A stretch of 24,462 nucleotides of DNA from a virus. Position numbers and translations under genes: made by a program. The notes beneath the pieces are model-generated. The model saw only the letters and a list, made by a program, of their open reading frames with translations, did not search any database and had not been told where the DNA came from. Below, piece by piece: positions 1-7,485 of the stretch; position 1 is the stretch's first letter; every line of letters starts with the position of its first letter. Location of the stretch: positions 1 to 24,462 of the IMG/VR virus record IMGVR_UViG_3300011129_000069. One strand, 5' to 3'.

Positions 1-1236
1 AAATACCCTGACTGGTGGACAGGAAAGCGGTTTACCAAGCCAATCAACGCTTGGGCCGCTGGTGCTAGTACGGTTACGACAAGAGACATCTTACAGAAAG
101 AGCTGTTGGGTGATCCTGTCAACTTAGAACTAAGAGGGTCTGGAGCAATACCTAAAGACTGCATTGTAGATGTCGTCAGAAAGCCTCAGATACCAAACGC
201 AGTAGAAAGTATTGTAGTCAAGTTTCACAATGCTTTTGGCGTACACATAGGTGAGTCGGTACTATCTTTTAAGTCCTATGAAATGGGCGAAGAAAAGTTC
301 ATGGGTTCATCATTAGACTGGGTGTGGCTAGACGAGCAACCAGCACAGAATATATATACCCAGTGTTTAACAAGGACGTTGGATAAAAGGGGTTACGTTA
401 TGATGACGTTTACTCCTGAGAGCGGCATGACTCCTGTTATTAATCAGTTCTTGAAAGACAGGAAGAAAGGCCAGTTCTTAATACAAGCAGGGTGGGACGA
501 AGCGCCGCACCTTGATGAAGATGCAAAAGAGCAGATCCTAGCGCAGTACCTTCCTAACGAAAGGGAAATGCGTACAAAGGGTCAGCCTGTATTTGGTAGA
601 GGCATGGTCTTCCCTTACTCGCTTGAGAAGCTGGTAGTGGAGGACTTTGACATACCTGATTCTTGGCTTAGAATATGCGGCATTGACTTTGGGTTTGATC
701 ATCCTACAGCGATTGTATGGGGTGCGATTAACCCAGAGAACGGTTGCTTTTATATAGTTGACGAATACAGAGAATCTCGTCAGACCGCAGTCGAACACGC
801 CATAGCAATAAGGGCTAGACCAAACCAACCGCCTATAGCCTGGCCGCACGATGGAAACAGGACGTTTGATGGCGGCGACTCAATGGCACAGCAGTACAGG
901 CAGGAAGGAGTCAACTTTCTACCAGAACACTTTACAAATCCCCCTGACATATCGCAAACTAAGGGAGATATAAAGATTTCTGCTGGTATCACTGCGTTAA
1001 CAAGAGCAATGCAGAAAGGATTATTTAAAGTATTTCAGAGTTGTCACTTCTGGCAGCAGGAGTACGGGACTTATCATTTTGGTGATAACGGTAAGATAGT
1101 AGATAAAGAAGACGATTTAATGTCTGCCACACGATACGCATTCCAAAGTCAAAGGTTTGCACAGGCATCCGAGTCAAACAAGAAAAGGCGACCTTGGGAA
1201 ACCGAGGAAACTAACAACTACAACTGGGTCACATAA
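1..1236 (+). CDS. terL: Terminase large subunit, 5'-truncated by the window edge
   Basis: This is the packaging motor ATPase and nuclease that cuts concatemeric DNA and pumps it through the portal. The frame is open from base 1. A TTG at 106 could be read as a start, but residues before it (YPDWWTGKRF, WAAGAST) look like terminase sequence, so the gene begins outside the window. The Walker B motif VWLDEQP has its Asp-Glu at 331-336. The C-terminal RNase H-like nuclease shows IDFGFDHP (Asp codon 685-687), a central PHDG motif, and a late EDDLMSATRYAF with its acidic pair near 1108-1116. Walker A is missing only because of the truncation. The stop overlaps the portal start in TAATG. The identification is firm; the packaging subtype (headful or other) is not established. 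Confidence 0.93.
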   Translation, partial: KYPDWWTGKRFTKPINAWAAGASTVTTRDILQKELLGDPVNLELRGSGAIPKDCIVDVVRKPQIPNAVESIVVKFHNAFGVHIGESVLSFKSYEMGEEKFMGSSLDWVWLDEQPAQNIYTQCLTRTLDKRGYVMMTFTPESGMTPVINQFLKDRKKGQFLIQAGWDEAPHLDEDAKEQILAQYLPNEREMRTKGQPVFGRGMVFPYSLEKLVVEDFDIPDSWLRICGIDFGFDHPTAIVWGAINPENGCFYIVDEYRESRQTAVEHAIAIRARPNQPPIAWPHDGNRTFDGGDSMAQQYRQEGVNFLPEHFTNPPDISQTKGDIKISAGITALTRAMQKGLFKVFQSCHFWQQEYGTYHFGDNGKIVDKEDDLMSATRYAFQSQRFAQASESNKKRRPWETEETNNYNWVT

Positions 1237-3179
1237 TGGCAGTTTCCAACAAAGACTTACTAACTACGATAAACGCATACGAAGACAATGTATCTGACCA
1301 CATGGACAGCGATGCAGCGCAAACTCGCGCTGATCTTATTGATTACTATCTTGGTGAGCGATACGGGAATGAACGTGACGGCTACTCGAAAATCGTTACC
1401 AGAGAAGTCTATCAGACTGTTGAGAATATCAAAGCCGATGTTGCCGAGCTTTTCATTGCAGACGATGAAACTGTTAGATTCGAGCCAGAAGGCCCAGAAG
1501 ACGTAGAAGGCGCACAACAAGCAACCGACTATGTTCGATATGTGTTCTATCGTCAAAACGATGGCTTTAGCGCAATCTTGGACTCATTAATGGACGGCCT
1601 TCTTCAGCGTCAAGGTGTTATTAAACGCTGGCGGCATATGGAAGACATGGTAACCAACCATAGCTTTGAAGAGGTCTCAGAAGCTGCATTTGCTATTTTG
1701 ATGGCAGATCCAGAAGTAGAAATCACTGAGTTTGAAGAAGCAATTGATGAGTTAACACAATTAAGTGTTTACAGCGGTAAGTTGCTAAGAACTAAGACTC
1801 AAAGCGAAACAAAAATAGAAGTAATTCCGCCTGAAGAGTTTGCAATAGATCGAAGCGCAGTTAGCGTCGAAGAAGCCAAGTATGTAAGGCAAAGAAAGTT
1901 AGTTTCTAAAAGCGACCTCCTGCAAATGGGATTTGATGCAGATAAGGTTGAAAAAGCAGCGACATCTTCTGGATATAACGAATATGACTCTCCTGAAAAA
2001 ATTGCTAGGGATTTTGACGGCGATAACTATTATGATGATGATGACAACAATATTAGTCCTGTTTACGATTTGCACGAAATTTATATGCGGTATGATCGTG
2101 ATGAAGACGACTATGACGAGCTTGTTAAAATCTGCAAAGTAGGCAATGTTGTCCTTAATGTAGAAGAAGTAGATGAGATACCTTTTGTTATATGGACTCC
2201 TATCCGCATTCCACACAGATTGACAGGTCTTTGCCCTGCTGATGCAGCGGCTCCACTACAAAAGGTTAAGAGTACACTTTGGCGTAACCAGCTAGACAAC
2301 CAGTACAACCTTAACAATGGTCGTCCTGTTATCGTAGAGGGTCAAGTAGACCTAGACTCAGTAATGAGCAGTAAGCCCGGTGCGCCTTACATCGTCAAGC
2401 ATCCCAATGCTATCTCATTCCCTCAACAACCTTCATTTGGCCAGCATACTTACAACATGATGGGTATTGCTGATCAGATGTTAGAGCAGAATGTAGGCGC
2501 TACTGATAACTCTATCAGCCCTGATATTTTGCATGGCAACACAGCGGCGGGTGCAGTTAGCCAGGTTTTATCTAAGCGCCAAGCTAGAGTTCGTTTGATA
2601 GCGAGAGAGTTTGGTGAATTTTTACGCAAAGTCTTTATGGGTATCTACGAGCTAGAGATAGCTCATTCAGATGACAAGTCTATATTCCGGCTAGACAACA
2701 AGTTTGTAGAGGTAGACCCAAGACACTGGCACGCAAGAAAAGACGTTACAGTTCTTGTCGGTTTAGGCAACGGATCTAAGACTGAGCAGTTATTCCATAT
2801 GCAACAAACTATGGCCGCACAACAAGCTATGCTTAGCGCTGGCGGCATGGGAGTTACTGTTACACCACAGCAGATTGTACAGTTGCAAGAAGATATGGTA
2901 AGACTGTATGATAAGAGCGCACACGGTAGGTACTTCACAGAGCCACCTGCTGAGTTTACAGGGCAACCTGAACCACAGCCACCATCAGCGCAAGAACAGG
3001 CGTTAATGGCGCAGGTAGAGATAGAGAGAGCTAAGCTTGAGCTAGACAGGCAAGAGCTGGCCCTTAAAGAGCAACAATTCATGCTTAAAGTGCGAGAGCA
3101 TGAAGATGAGAACGAATTTAAGTTAGCGGAACTTAACTTGGAGGCACGCAGTGAGAGAGCAGTCAAGATTGGTAACTAG
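1236..3179 (+). CDS. Portal protein, P22-like
   Basis: This protein should form the dodecameric ring at the capsid vertex through which DNA enters and leaves. It has 647 residues, in the usual range for P22-type portals. The N-terminus has the typical early helices (residues 1-50, ending near DLIDYYLGERY) followed by a TVENIKADVAELF segment. The middle holds the conserved region IRIPHRLTGLCPADAA and a region near residue 425 with GATDNSISPDIL and AAGAVSQVLSKRQAR. The last 60 residues are a charged Gln/Glu/Lys coiled coil, as in the barrel of P22-like portals. Residues 265-275 are an Asp/Asn-rich loop encoded by a short GAT repeat near 2031-2050. The gene starts in the TAATG overlap with the terminase and ends 29 bases inside the next gene. 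Confidence 0.9.
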   Translation: MAVSNKDLLTTINAYEDNVSDHMDSDAAQTRADLIDYYLGERYGNERDGYSKIVTREVYQTVENIKADVAELFIADDETVRFEPEGPEDVEGAQQATDYVRYVFYRQNDGFSAILDSLMDGLLQRQGVIKRWRHMEDMVTNHSFEEVSEAAFAILMADPEVEITEFEEAIDELTQLSVYSGKLLRTKTQSETKIEVIPPEEFAIDRSAVSVEEAKYVRQRKLVSKSDLLQMGFDADKVEKAATSSGYNEYDSPEKIARDFDGDNYYDDDDNNISPVYDLHEIYMRYDRDEDDYDELVKICKVGNVVLNVEEVDEIPFVIWTPIRIPHRLTGLCPADAAAPLQKVKSTLWRNQLDNQYNLNNGRPVIVEGQVDLDSVMSSKPGAPYIVKHPNAISFPQQPSFGQHTYNMMGIADQMLEQNVGATDNSISPDILHGNTAAGAVSQVLSKRQARVRLIAREFGEFLRKVFMGIYELEIAHSDDKSIFRLDNKFVEVDPRHWHARKDVTVLVGLGNGSKTEQLFHMQQTMAAQQAMLSAGGMGVTVTPQQIVQLQEDMVRLYDKSAHGRYFTEPPAEFTGQPEPQPPSAQEQALMAQVEIERAKLELDRQELALKEQQFMLKVREHEDENEFKLAELNLEARSERAVKIGN

Positions 3180-3438
3180 TCTTGTTAGTGAGAGCGCAAA
3201 TAACGACACTAAGTTAAAAGTAGCAAACGCAGCCGCAAGGCTCATTGAGGATGGCGCAGTACAGTTTATTTTTCAGGAGATGGAAGATAATCTATACAGG
3301 GCTTTTTCTGGAGTGCAAACACCCGAATTAGGTGAAGCTCTTTGGAGAGAGGTTAAGGTAGTTAAGGCTTTAAAAGAGAACTTGGAGTGGTATGCAAACC
3401 AACGAGAAACACTCGGAAAACAAATCCGAGGAAGATAA
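3151..3438 (+). CDS. Small phage protein of unknown function
   Basis: This is a 95-residue, mostly helical, mixed-charge protein with a GTG start inside the portal 3' end (29-base overlap). The start is supported by GGAGG at 3140-3144, six bases upstream. Residues 20-50 (KVANAAARLIEDGAVQFIFQ) and 60-90 (alternating Trp, Val and Lys) would form amphipathic helices. No signal peptide or membrane segment is present. The position between portal and scaffold suggests a role in head assembly, or a small accessory protein translated together with the portal. I do not recognise a named family. Confidence 0.75.
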   Translation: MREQSRLVTSLVSESANNDTKLKVANAAARLIEDGAVQFIFQEMEDNLYRAFSGVQTPELGEALWREVKVVKALKENLEWYANQRETLGKQIRGR

Positions 3439-3607
3439 AGAATATTACATCGTATCTGATGATTTAATTAACTGGATGCGAGGAGTAGCGTACACAAAGT
3501 TGACGTTACAAGAGGTAGATGGGTTTACTGATCAGTTGTTCAATGCACCAACTCTTCAGCAATACCTAGAACTGCAAGAAAACAAAAAACCAAAAATTAT
3601 CACTTAA
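3392..3607 (+). CDS. Small phage protein of unknown function
   Basis: This is a 71-residue, hydrophilic protein that starts at an ATG 47 bases before the end of the previous gene, with GGAG at 3384-3387. It has a charged N-terminus, a predicted helical core (DDLINWMRGVAYTKLTLQEV) and a second helix (LFNAPTLQQYLELQENK). No domain is recognised. Two consecutive long overlaps between portal and scaffold suggest translational coupling in a compact cluster. About 40 bases separate it from the scaffold gene. They contain a small CGGC-AAG-GCCG hairpin at 3618-3628 that is too weak to call a terminator. Confidence 0.7.
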   Translation: MQTNEKHSENKSEEDKEYYIVSDDLINWMRGVAYTKLTLQEVDGFTDQLFNAPTLQQYLELQENKKPKIIT

Positions 3608-3647
3608 CAAAGGATAACGGCAAGGCCGACCCTTAAAGGATATTAAA

Positions 3648-4697
3648 ATGAGCGAGAAACTTGAGAACAACCCTTTGGAATTCTCTACTATAGACCCCAT
3701 GACAGAAGCTGCTGGACTTGAAGCGGTATTGGGCATGATTAACCCTAAAGAAGATTTAGGAGAAATTGAGAATGATTCTGTACCTGAAGCTGAGTTAGAA
3801 GAGGAATTTGAAGAAGAATACCTTGAAGACGAAGTGGAAGAAACACTCGATCAAACTGAAGACGATGAGTTGGAAGAAAGTGATGAGCCAGAAATGTCTG
3901 GTGACATCGAGCTTGACGACAGCGAATACGATTATTTAGTTTCTGCCAAAGAGTTCTTGAATGAGAACGGTCTTGATGATATTGAAAAGATCAAGAGTGG
4001 CATATTGATGCAGGGTGATTATACTCGTAAGACTCAGGCGTTATCTGACGAGCGTAAATCTTTTGAGGCGGAGCGAAACACATCTCTCGAAGAGACAGCA
4101 AGGCTGTTAGAGGTGGCTCAAGCAATGGTATACGGTCAGCGACCAACCCACACAACTCAAGAGCTTTTAGCGTTAAAAGAGTCAGATCCCTATGCTTATG
4201 AACAAGCTTTAGAAGCAAAGGTTCTTTACGAACAAAAGGAATCTGAAATAAACGGTGTAGCCAGTAAAGTATCAGAGCAATACCAAGCACAACAAGCAGA
4301 GCAGTTACAGGCTCAATCAGCACAACAGGCAGAATTGTTAATTCAATTAGAGCCTGGTTTCGCAGACCAAAACACTGCGACTCAGAAAGTAAGTGTAATG
4401 ACTGAGTATTTCAAGAGCATTGGGGGCGACCCAGAAGCGCTTAATACTGTAAATGACGCTATTGTGTTAAAGGTGTTACACGATGCTGCAATGGCTAGTC
4501 AATCGCAAAAACAGGTTGCTGAAAGTAAAGCTCCTAAGAAAAAGACTTCTAAAACTGTTATAAGGAAAGGAACGTCAAAGAGTCGAGCGGAAAAACAGGC
4601 TGCGGCAAAACAAGCTAGAGTCAAAAAAGCTATAAAAGCTGATGGGTCTATTAGCAAAGAATCTGCCGTAGATTTAATTCTCGACTCTTTTAAATAG
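3648..4697 (+). CDS. Capsid scaffolding protein
   Basis: This probably acts as the internal scaffold that directs procapsid assembly and is then released or degraded. The 349-residue protein has the usual layout of podovirus scaffolds. There is a strongly acidic N-terminal third (residues 35-95, largely Glu and Asp) and a long Gln/Glu/Ala-rich helical middle with coiled-coil character (about 120-235). A Lys/Arg-rich tail (about 295-335) ends in a short helix, VDLILDSFK. The basic tail is the part that contacts the coat protein in known scaffolds; here that is inference. AAAGGA at 3635-3640 supports the ATG at 3648. The gene lies 10 bases before the major capsid gene, the classic order. Confidence 0.85.
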   Translation: MSEKLENNPLEFSTIDPMTEAAGLEAVLGMINPKEDLGEIENDSVPEAELEEEFEEEYLEDEVEETLDQTEDDELEESDEPEMSGDIELDDSEYDYLVSAKEFLNENGLDDIEKIKSGILMQGDYTRKTQALSDERKSFEAERNTSLEETARLLEVAQAMVYGQRPTHTTQELLALKESDPYAYEQALEAKVLYEQKESEINGVASKVSEQYQAQQAEQLQAQSAQQAELLIQLEPGFADQNTATQKVSVMTEYFKSIGGDPEALNTVNDAIVLKVLHDAAMASQSQKQVAESKAPKKKTSKTVIRKGTSKSRAEKQAAAKQARVKKAIKADGSISKESAVDLILDSFK

Positions 4698-4707
4698 GTA
4701 AATTATC

Positions 4708-5727
4708 ATGGCTACAATTACTTCAACATCTGCAAAAGTCTTAGAAGACGCTAATAACGTCCGAGAAGACTTAGGCAACATCATTTTCAACGTATCACCT
4801 TACCAAACTCCATTCACTTCTGGCATTAAAACTGGTTCTGCTACAGCAGATAACCACGAATGGTTAACTGACTCTTTTGCTGCTTCTGTTGGTAACAACG
4901 AAACTATCGAAGCAGAAGTTGTTAGCTCGGCTGCTGGATCAAGCCGTACTCGATTAGGCAACTTTGTTCAAATTGCAAGCAAAACTGTTTCAGTAACCAA
5001 AAAAGCTGAAATGTTTGATCGTGCTGGCGTACCCGGCAAAGAAATGGCTTACCAGCTAATGAAGTTAGGTAAAGAGCTTCAAATGGACATTGAGAAGCAA
5101 ACCTTAGCGGTTTACACAGCAAGTACAACTCGTAACACTAAAGTTGCTCCTACTGCATCTGCTGCTGGTCGTTCTGGTGGTGTTCCTTACTGGATTTCTG
5201 CGGCAGCAAACCAAGTTGTAGGCGGTTCAGGTGGCGGCGCTCCAAACACTGGTACTGATGGCGCTGGTACTCAGCTTGTTCCTGGTACAGCGGCAACTTT
5301 AACTACTGCTCAATTAAGCGGTCTTATTGATGCAGTATGGAATGAGTCTGGTGACTTTAACAATGTTAAGTTAATGGGTTCTGCCGCTGCTGTTGCATCT
5401 TTACGAGCAACTGCATCTAGCGGCCCAGGCTTAGGCATGGCTACAGATGTAACTACCAATAGCAGCACTGGCGAAATCGTAAACCGAGTTTCTGTTTACC
5501 AGTCTCAGTTTGGCCCTATGGCTGTTATTCCTAACAAGCATATGAAAGCAAACACTCTTTATGTGTTGGATATGTCTTCTTGGGGATTAGCATTTGGCGG
5601 TGGTAAGAAAATTCACACCACTGACATTGCTACACAAGCATCTGCTGAGCAGAAGTTACTTGAGTGCTACTACACTCTTGAAGCTTACTCTGGCAATGCT
5701 AACGCAGCACATTACTCTGTAGCTTAA
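4708..5727 (+). CDS. Major capsid protein, SU10-like HK97 fold
   Basis: This is the main shell protein. It has 339 residues. The N-terminal segment with REDLGNIIFNVSPYQTPFTS and the following ADNHEWLTDSFA pattern match the SU10 major capsid family (DUF5309), which adopts the HK97 fold. A Gly/Ala-rich loop at residues 170-205 separates the two halves. The C-terminal half has FGPMAVIPNKHM and a closing strand, KLLECYYTLEAYSGNANAAH. The codon usage is even and clean, as expected for the most highly expressed virion gene. An AGGT at 4696-4699 precedes the ATG. A strong terminator follows 17 bases after the stop. Confidence 0.92.
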   Translation: MATITSTSAKVLEDANNVREDLGNIIFNVSPYQTPFTSGIKTGSATADNHEWLTDSFAASVGNNETIEAEVVSSAAGSSRTRLGNFVQIASKTVSVTKKAEMFDRAGVPGKEMAYQLMKLGKELQMDIEKQTLAVYTASTTRNTKVAPTASAAGRSGGVPYWISAAANQVVGGSGGGAPNTGTDGAGTQLVPGTAATLTTAQLSGLIDAVWNESGDFNNVKLMGSAAAVASLRATASSGPGLGMATDVTTNSSTGEIVNRVSVYQSQFGPMAVIPNKHMKANTLYVLDMSSWGLAFGGGKKIHTTDIATQASAEQKLLECYYTLEAYSGNANAAHYSVA

Positions 5728-5744
5728 TAGCAAAGTAAAGGACG

Positions 5745-5764
5745 GGGAGCTTCGGCTCCCTTTT
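5745..5764 (+). terminator. Rho-independent terminator after the capsid gene
   Basis: A perfect 6-base-pair GGGAGC/GCTCCC stem (5745-5750 with 5755-5760) is closed by a TTCG loop with a C-G closing pair. This is the exceptionally stable cUUCGg tetraloop. A run of four T follows at 5761-5764. The position between the capsid stop (5727) and the next start (5785) fits a terminator or attenuator that makes capsid mRNA more abundant than the downstream tail message. It might also serve to stabilise the mRNA 3' end. Confidence 0.85.
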
Positions 5765-5784
5765 CCTGTAACTAGGAAGTTATT

Positions 5785-5895
5785 ATGAAAATGAAAACAC
5801 CAAGTCGTCAAACTAAAAAGAAAAGTAAAAGCACTAAAGCTCTTCCCAAGCGTGGAGGACGCGCAGCTACTAACAAAAAGAAAAGGGGATATTAA
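5785..5895 (+). CDS. Tiny, highly basic protein of unknown function
   Basis: This gene encodes 36 residues. Eleven are Lys and four are Arg, and there is no acidic residue. The sequence is MKMKTPSRQT followed by alternating Lys/Ser clusters, a PKRGGR turn and a KKKRGY end. AGGAAG at 5774-5779 sits five bases before the ATG, and the TAA overlaps the next ATG (TAATG), which supports real translation. The composition suggests nucleic-acid binding or contact with packaged DNA, but this is inference from charge only. It is the first of four consecutive basic genes behind the capsid gene. Confidence 0.6.
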   Translation: MKMKTPSRQTKKKSKSTKALPKRGGRAATNKKKRGY

Positions 5896-6062
5896 TGAAA
5901 GGTGTTAAGCATTATAAAAGAGATGGAACAGAACACAAAGGCTCAACGCATAAAATGGCTGATGGAACATTGCACAGTAATAAAAGCCATACTAAAACTA
6001 GCGTAAAGTTATTTCATTTTAAAGATTTGTCAGCTAAAGCTAAGAAAAAAACAAGGAAATAA
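5895..6062 (+). CDS. Small basic His/Lys-rich phage protein
   Basis: This is a 55-residue protein with 14 Lys and 6 His, starting in a TAATG overlap. It has a central pattern HKMADGTLHSNKSHTK, then KLFHFKDLSAKAKKK. I recall similar LFHFKDLS-plus-Lys-tail mini-proteins in other phages, but I know of no function. The regularly placed His residues could bind metal, but no defined zinc motif is present. It is part of the four-gene basic cluster. Confidence 0.65.
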   Translation: MKGVKHYKRDGTEHKGSTHKMADGTLHSNKSHTKTSVKLFHFKDLSAKAKKKTRK

Positions 6063-6064
6063 AG

Positions 6065-6217
6065 ATGCCGGCTAAAAAAGGTTTATACGCAAACATTAAT
6101 GCTAAACGCAAAAGAATTAAAGCAGGTAGCGGTGAGAAAATGAGAAAACCTGGCACTAAAGGAGCACCGACTGCAAAAGCATTTAAGCAAGCAAAGAAAA
6201 CAGCTAAGAAAAAGTAA
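6065..6217 (+). CDS. Small basic phage protein (KGLYANINAKR type)
   Basis: This gene encodes 50 residues, with 15 Lys, 3 Arg and only one acidic residue. The core KGLYANINAKRKRIKAGSGE and the following MRKPGTKGAPTAKAF segment resemble a short protein motif I recall as widespread in marine and other tailed phages. The function is unknown to me. It begins two bases after the preceding stop and ends in TAATG with the next gene. DNA or capsid-interior binding is plausible from charge alone. Confidence 0.7.
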   Translation: MPAKKGLYANINAKRKRIKAGSGEKMRKPGTKGAPTAKAFKQAKKTAKKK

Positions 6218-6522
6218 TGGCTAAAGTTAGGATAAAACGTAAGACAGACCCTAGACTTGCAAGAGCCGGGGTTTCTGGTTACAACAAGCCTAAAAGAACA
6301 CCTAATCATCCTACTAAGTCACACATAGTCGTGGCAAAGTCAGGTGGTCAGATCAAGACAATACGTTTTGGTCAGCAGGGAGCAAAGACTGCTGGTAAGC
6401 CTAAGAAGGGTGAGTCAGAAGCAATGAAGAAGAAACGAGCGTCATTCAAGGCTCGTCACCGTAAGAATATAGCCAGAGGCCCTATGTCAGCGGCTTACTG
6501 GGCTAACAAAGTTAAATGGTAG
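6217..6522 (+). CDS. Basic conserved phage protein ending in AYWANKVKW
   Basis: This is a 101-residue, strongly basic protein. It begins with a Lys/Arg-rich stretch, then YNKPKRTPNHPTKSHIVVAK, then IKTIRFGQQGAKTAG. A second basic helix (KKKRASFKARHRKNIARG) leads to the C-terminal signature MSAAYWANKVKW. I recall this arrangement as a conserved uncharacterised protein in many phage genomes. No catalytic motif, signal peptide or membrane segment is visible. The gene closes the cluster of four basic genes and is followed after eight bases by a start with a strong ribosome site. A nucleic-acid-binding role is inferred only. Confidence 0.8.
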   Translation: MAKVRIKRKTDPRLARAGVSGYNKPKRTPNHPTKSHIVVAKSGGQIKTIRFGQQGAKTAGKPKKGESEAMKKKRASFKARHRKNIARGPMSAAYWANKVKW

Positions 6523-6529
6523 GAGAGAG

Positions 6530-6853
6530 ATGAAGAAGATTGATAGACAGTTAAATCAAGGAATATTGGAAGATACCTATACTGATGGGGAAGGCATATT
6601 CCAGCACTATCAAGAAGACATTACCAAGCTAATAGAAGACAACAAAAGAAAGCAAAACGAAACAAACGACTGGATTAAATTTGATCCTAAAAAAGATTAT
6701 CATCAAATACTAGACCTATCTATGACTGATGTTATGAAATTAAAAAATGAACATGGGGTTGATATAATGGGATCCCATGTAGACTGGAAGTATGTGTTTA
6801 AACTAATAGAAACACATTACCCATATATGAAAACCACAACAGCGAGACTGTAA
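6530..6853 (+). CDS. Conserved small virion-region protein
   Basis: This is a 107-residue soluble protein. The ribosome site AGGAGAG lies directly upstream. The layout is an early DGEGIFQHYQED segment, then ITKLIEDNKRKQNE, a Trp-containing linker, then a DYHQILDLSMTDVMKLKNEHGVDI helix pair and a C-terminal Tyr/Thr/Arg-rich end. It resembles a family I recall between the capsid and adaptor genes of several podovirus-like phages (LLEANKR, then a conserved Trp, then a helix ending in GI). Its function is unknown. The TAATG overlap with the adaptor gene suggests coupled expression and a possible head-completion role. Confidence 0.7.
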   Translation: MKKIDRQLNQGILEDTYTDGEGIFQHYQEDITKLIEDNKRKQNETNDWIKFDPKKDYHQILDLSMTDVMKLKNEHGVDIMGSHVDWKYVFKLIETHYPYMKTTTARL

Positions 6854-7485
6854 TGGCAATAAGCACACTAGGAGATTTAAAAGTTTCAGTCGCAGACTGG
6901 CTAAATAGATCAGACTTATCTTCACAGATACCTGACTTCATTACTTTGGCTTTAAGAAATGTAAATAGACAGCTATCTATTCCTTTGCAAAACAAAGAAA
7001 GCACCATAACACCAATAGCCTTTGCTACCGACCTTCCTTCAGACACTATATATGTTATTAGTGTTACAGATTCTAAAGGCCGATTAGTTGAACCTGTTAC
7101 AATTGATGAGGTTTACAACTTTTCATCAGAAAGCGGAGCTAATGTTAGATACGCGCTTAGAGGGAAAAGTATTCTTTTGGCTCCAGATCCAGGCGCAACA
7201 AACACAGAAGTTTACACAATAGTTTATGTTGCTGATTCAGATTTTGATGGCGATGAAACTACAAGCGCTACAGACACATCAACAATCAACATACAAGATA
7301 TTTATTTATATGCTACCCTTCAAGAAGCGTATGTTTATTTAAAAGACGACAACAGAGTTCAATACTTTGCACAAGAGACAGCTAAAAGAATAGCTGATAT
7401 GGAAGCAAGGCGTTCTCGACAAGGCTCTGTGAGAGGCAGAATTAAAGATGAAAGTATATCCGTTAACGGAGGCCCATTAATCTAA
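6853..7485 (+). CDS. Head-tail adaptor protein
   Basis: This 210-residue protein probably forms the ring bound under the portal that links head and tail, like P22 gp4 or the SU10 adaptor. The N-terminus TLGDLKVSVADWLNRSDLSS followed by QIPDFITLALRNVNRQL is typical of this phage adaptor family. A central beta-rich part (residues 50-130) precedes helices (DIYLYATLQEAYVYL, then AQETAKRIADMEARR) and a flexible C-terminal tail. Family knowledge places the C-terminal helix against the portal. The genes on both sides overlap by single bases, and the order adaptor, spike, nozzle supports tail assembly. Confidence 0.8.
   Translation: MAISTLGDLKVSVADWLNRSDLSSQIPDFITLALRNVNRQLSIPLQNKESTITPIAFATDLPSDTIYVISVTDSKGRLVEPVTIDEVYNFSSESGANVRYALRGKSILLAPDPGATNTEVYTIVYVADSDFDGDETTSATDTSTINIQDIYLYATLQEAYVYLKDDNRVQYFAQETAKRIADMEARRSRQGSVRGRIKDESISVNGGPLI

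Noticed and set aside
106-108. TTG as a start of the terminase
   Set aside because: The frame is open to base 1, and the upstream residues look like terminase sequence, so the gene is truncated rather than short.
2663-3166. A 167-codon antisense frame under the portal gene
   Set aside because: It is extremely Ser/Cys/Leu-rich, the reverse reading of the portal coiled-coil Gln/Glu/Lys codons.
3618-3628. A small CGGC-AAG-GCCG hairpin before the scaffold gene
   Set aside because: It has only four base pairs and no T run, so it is not a credible terminator.
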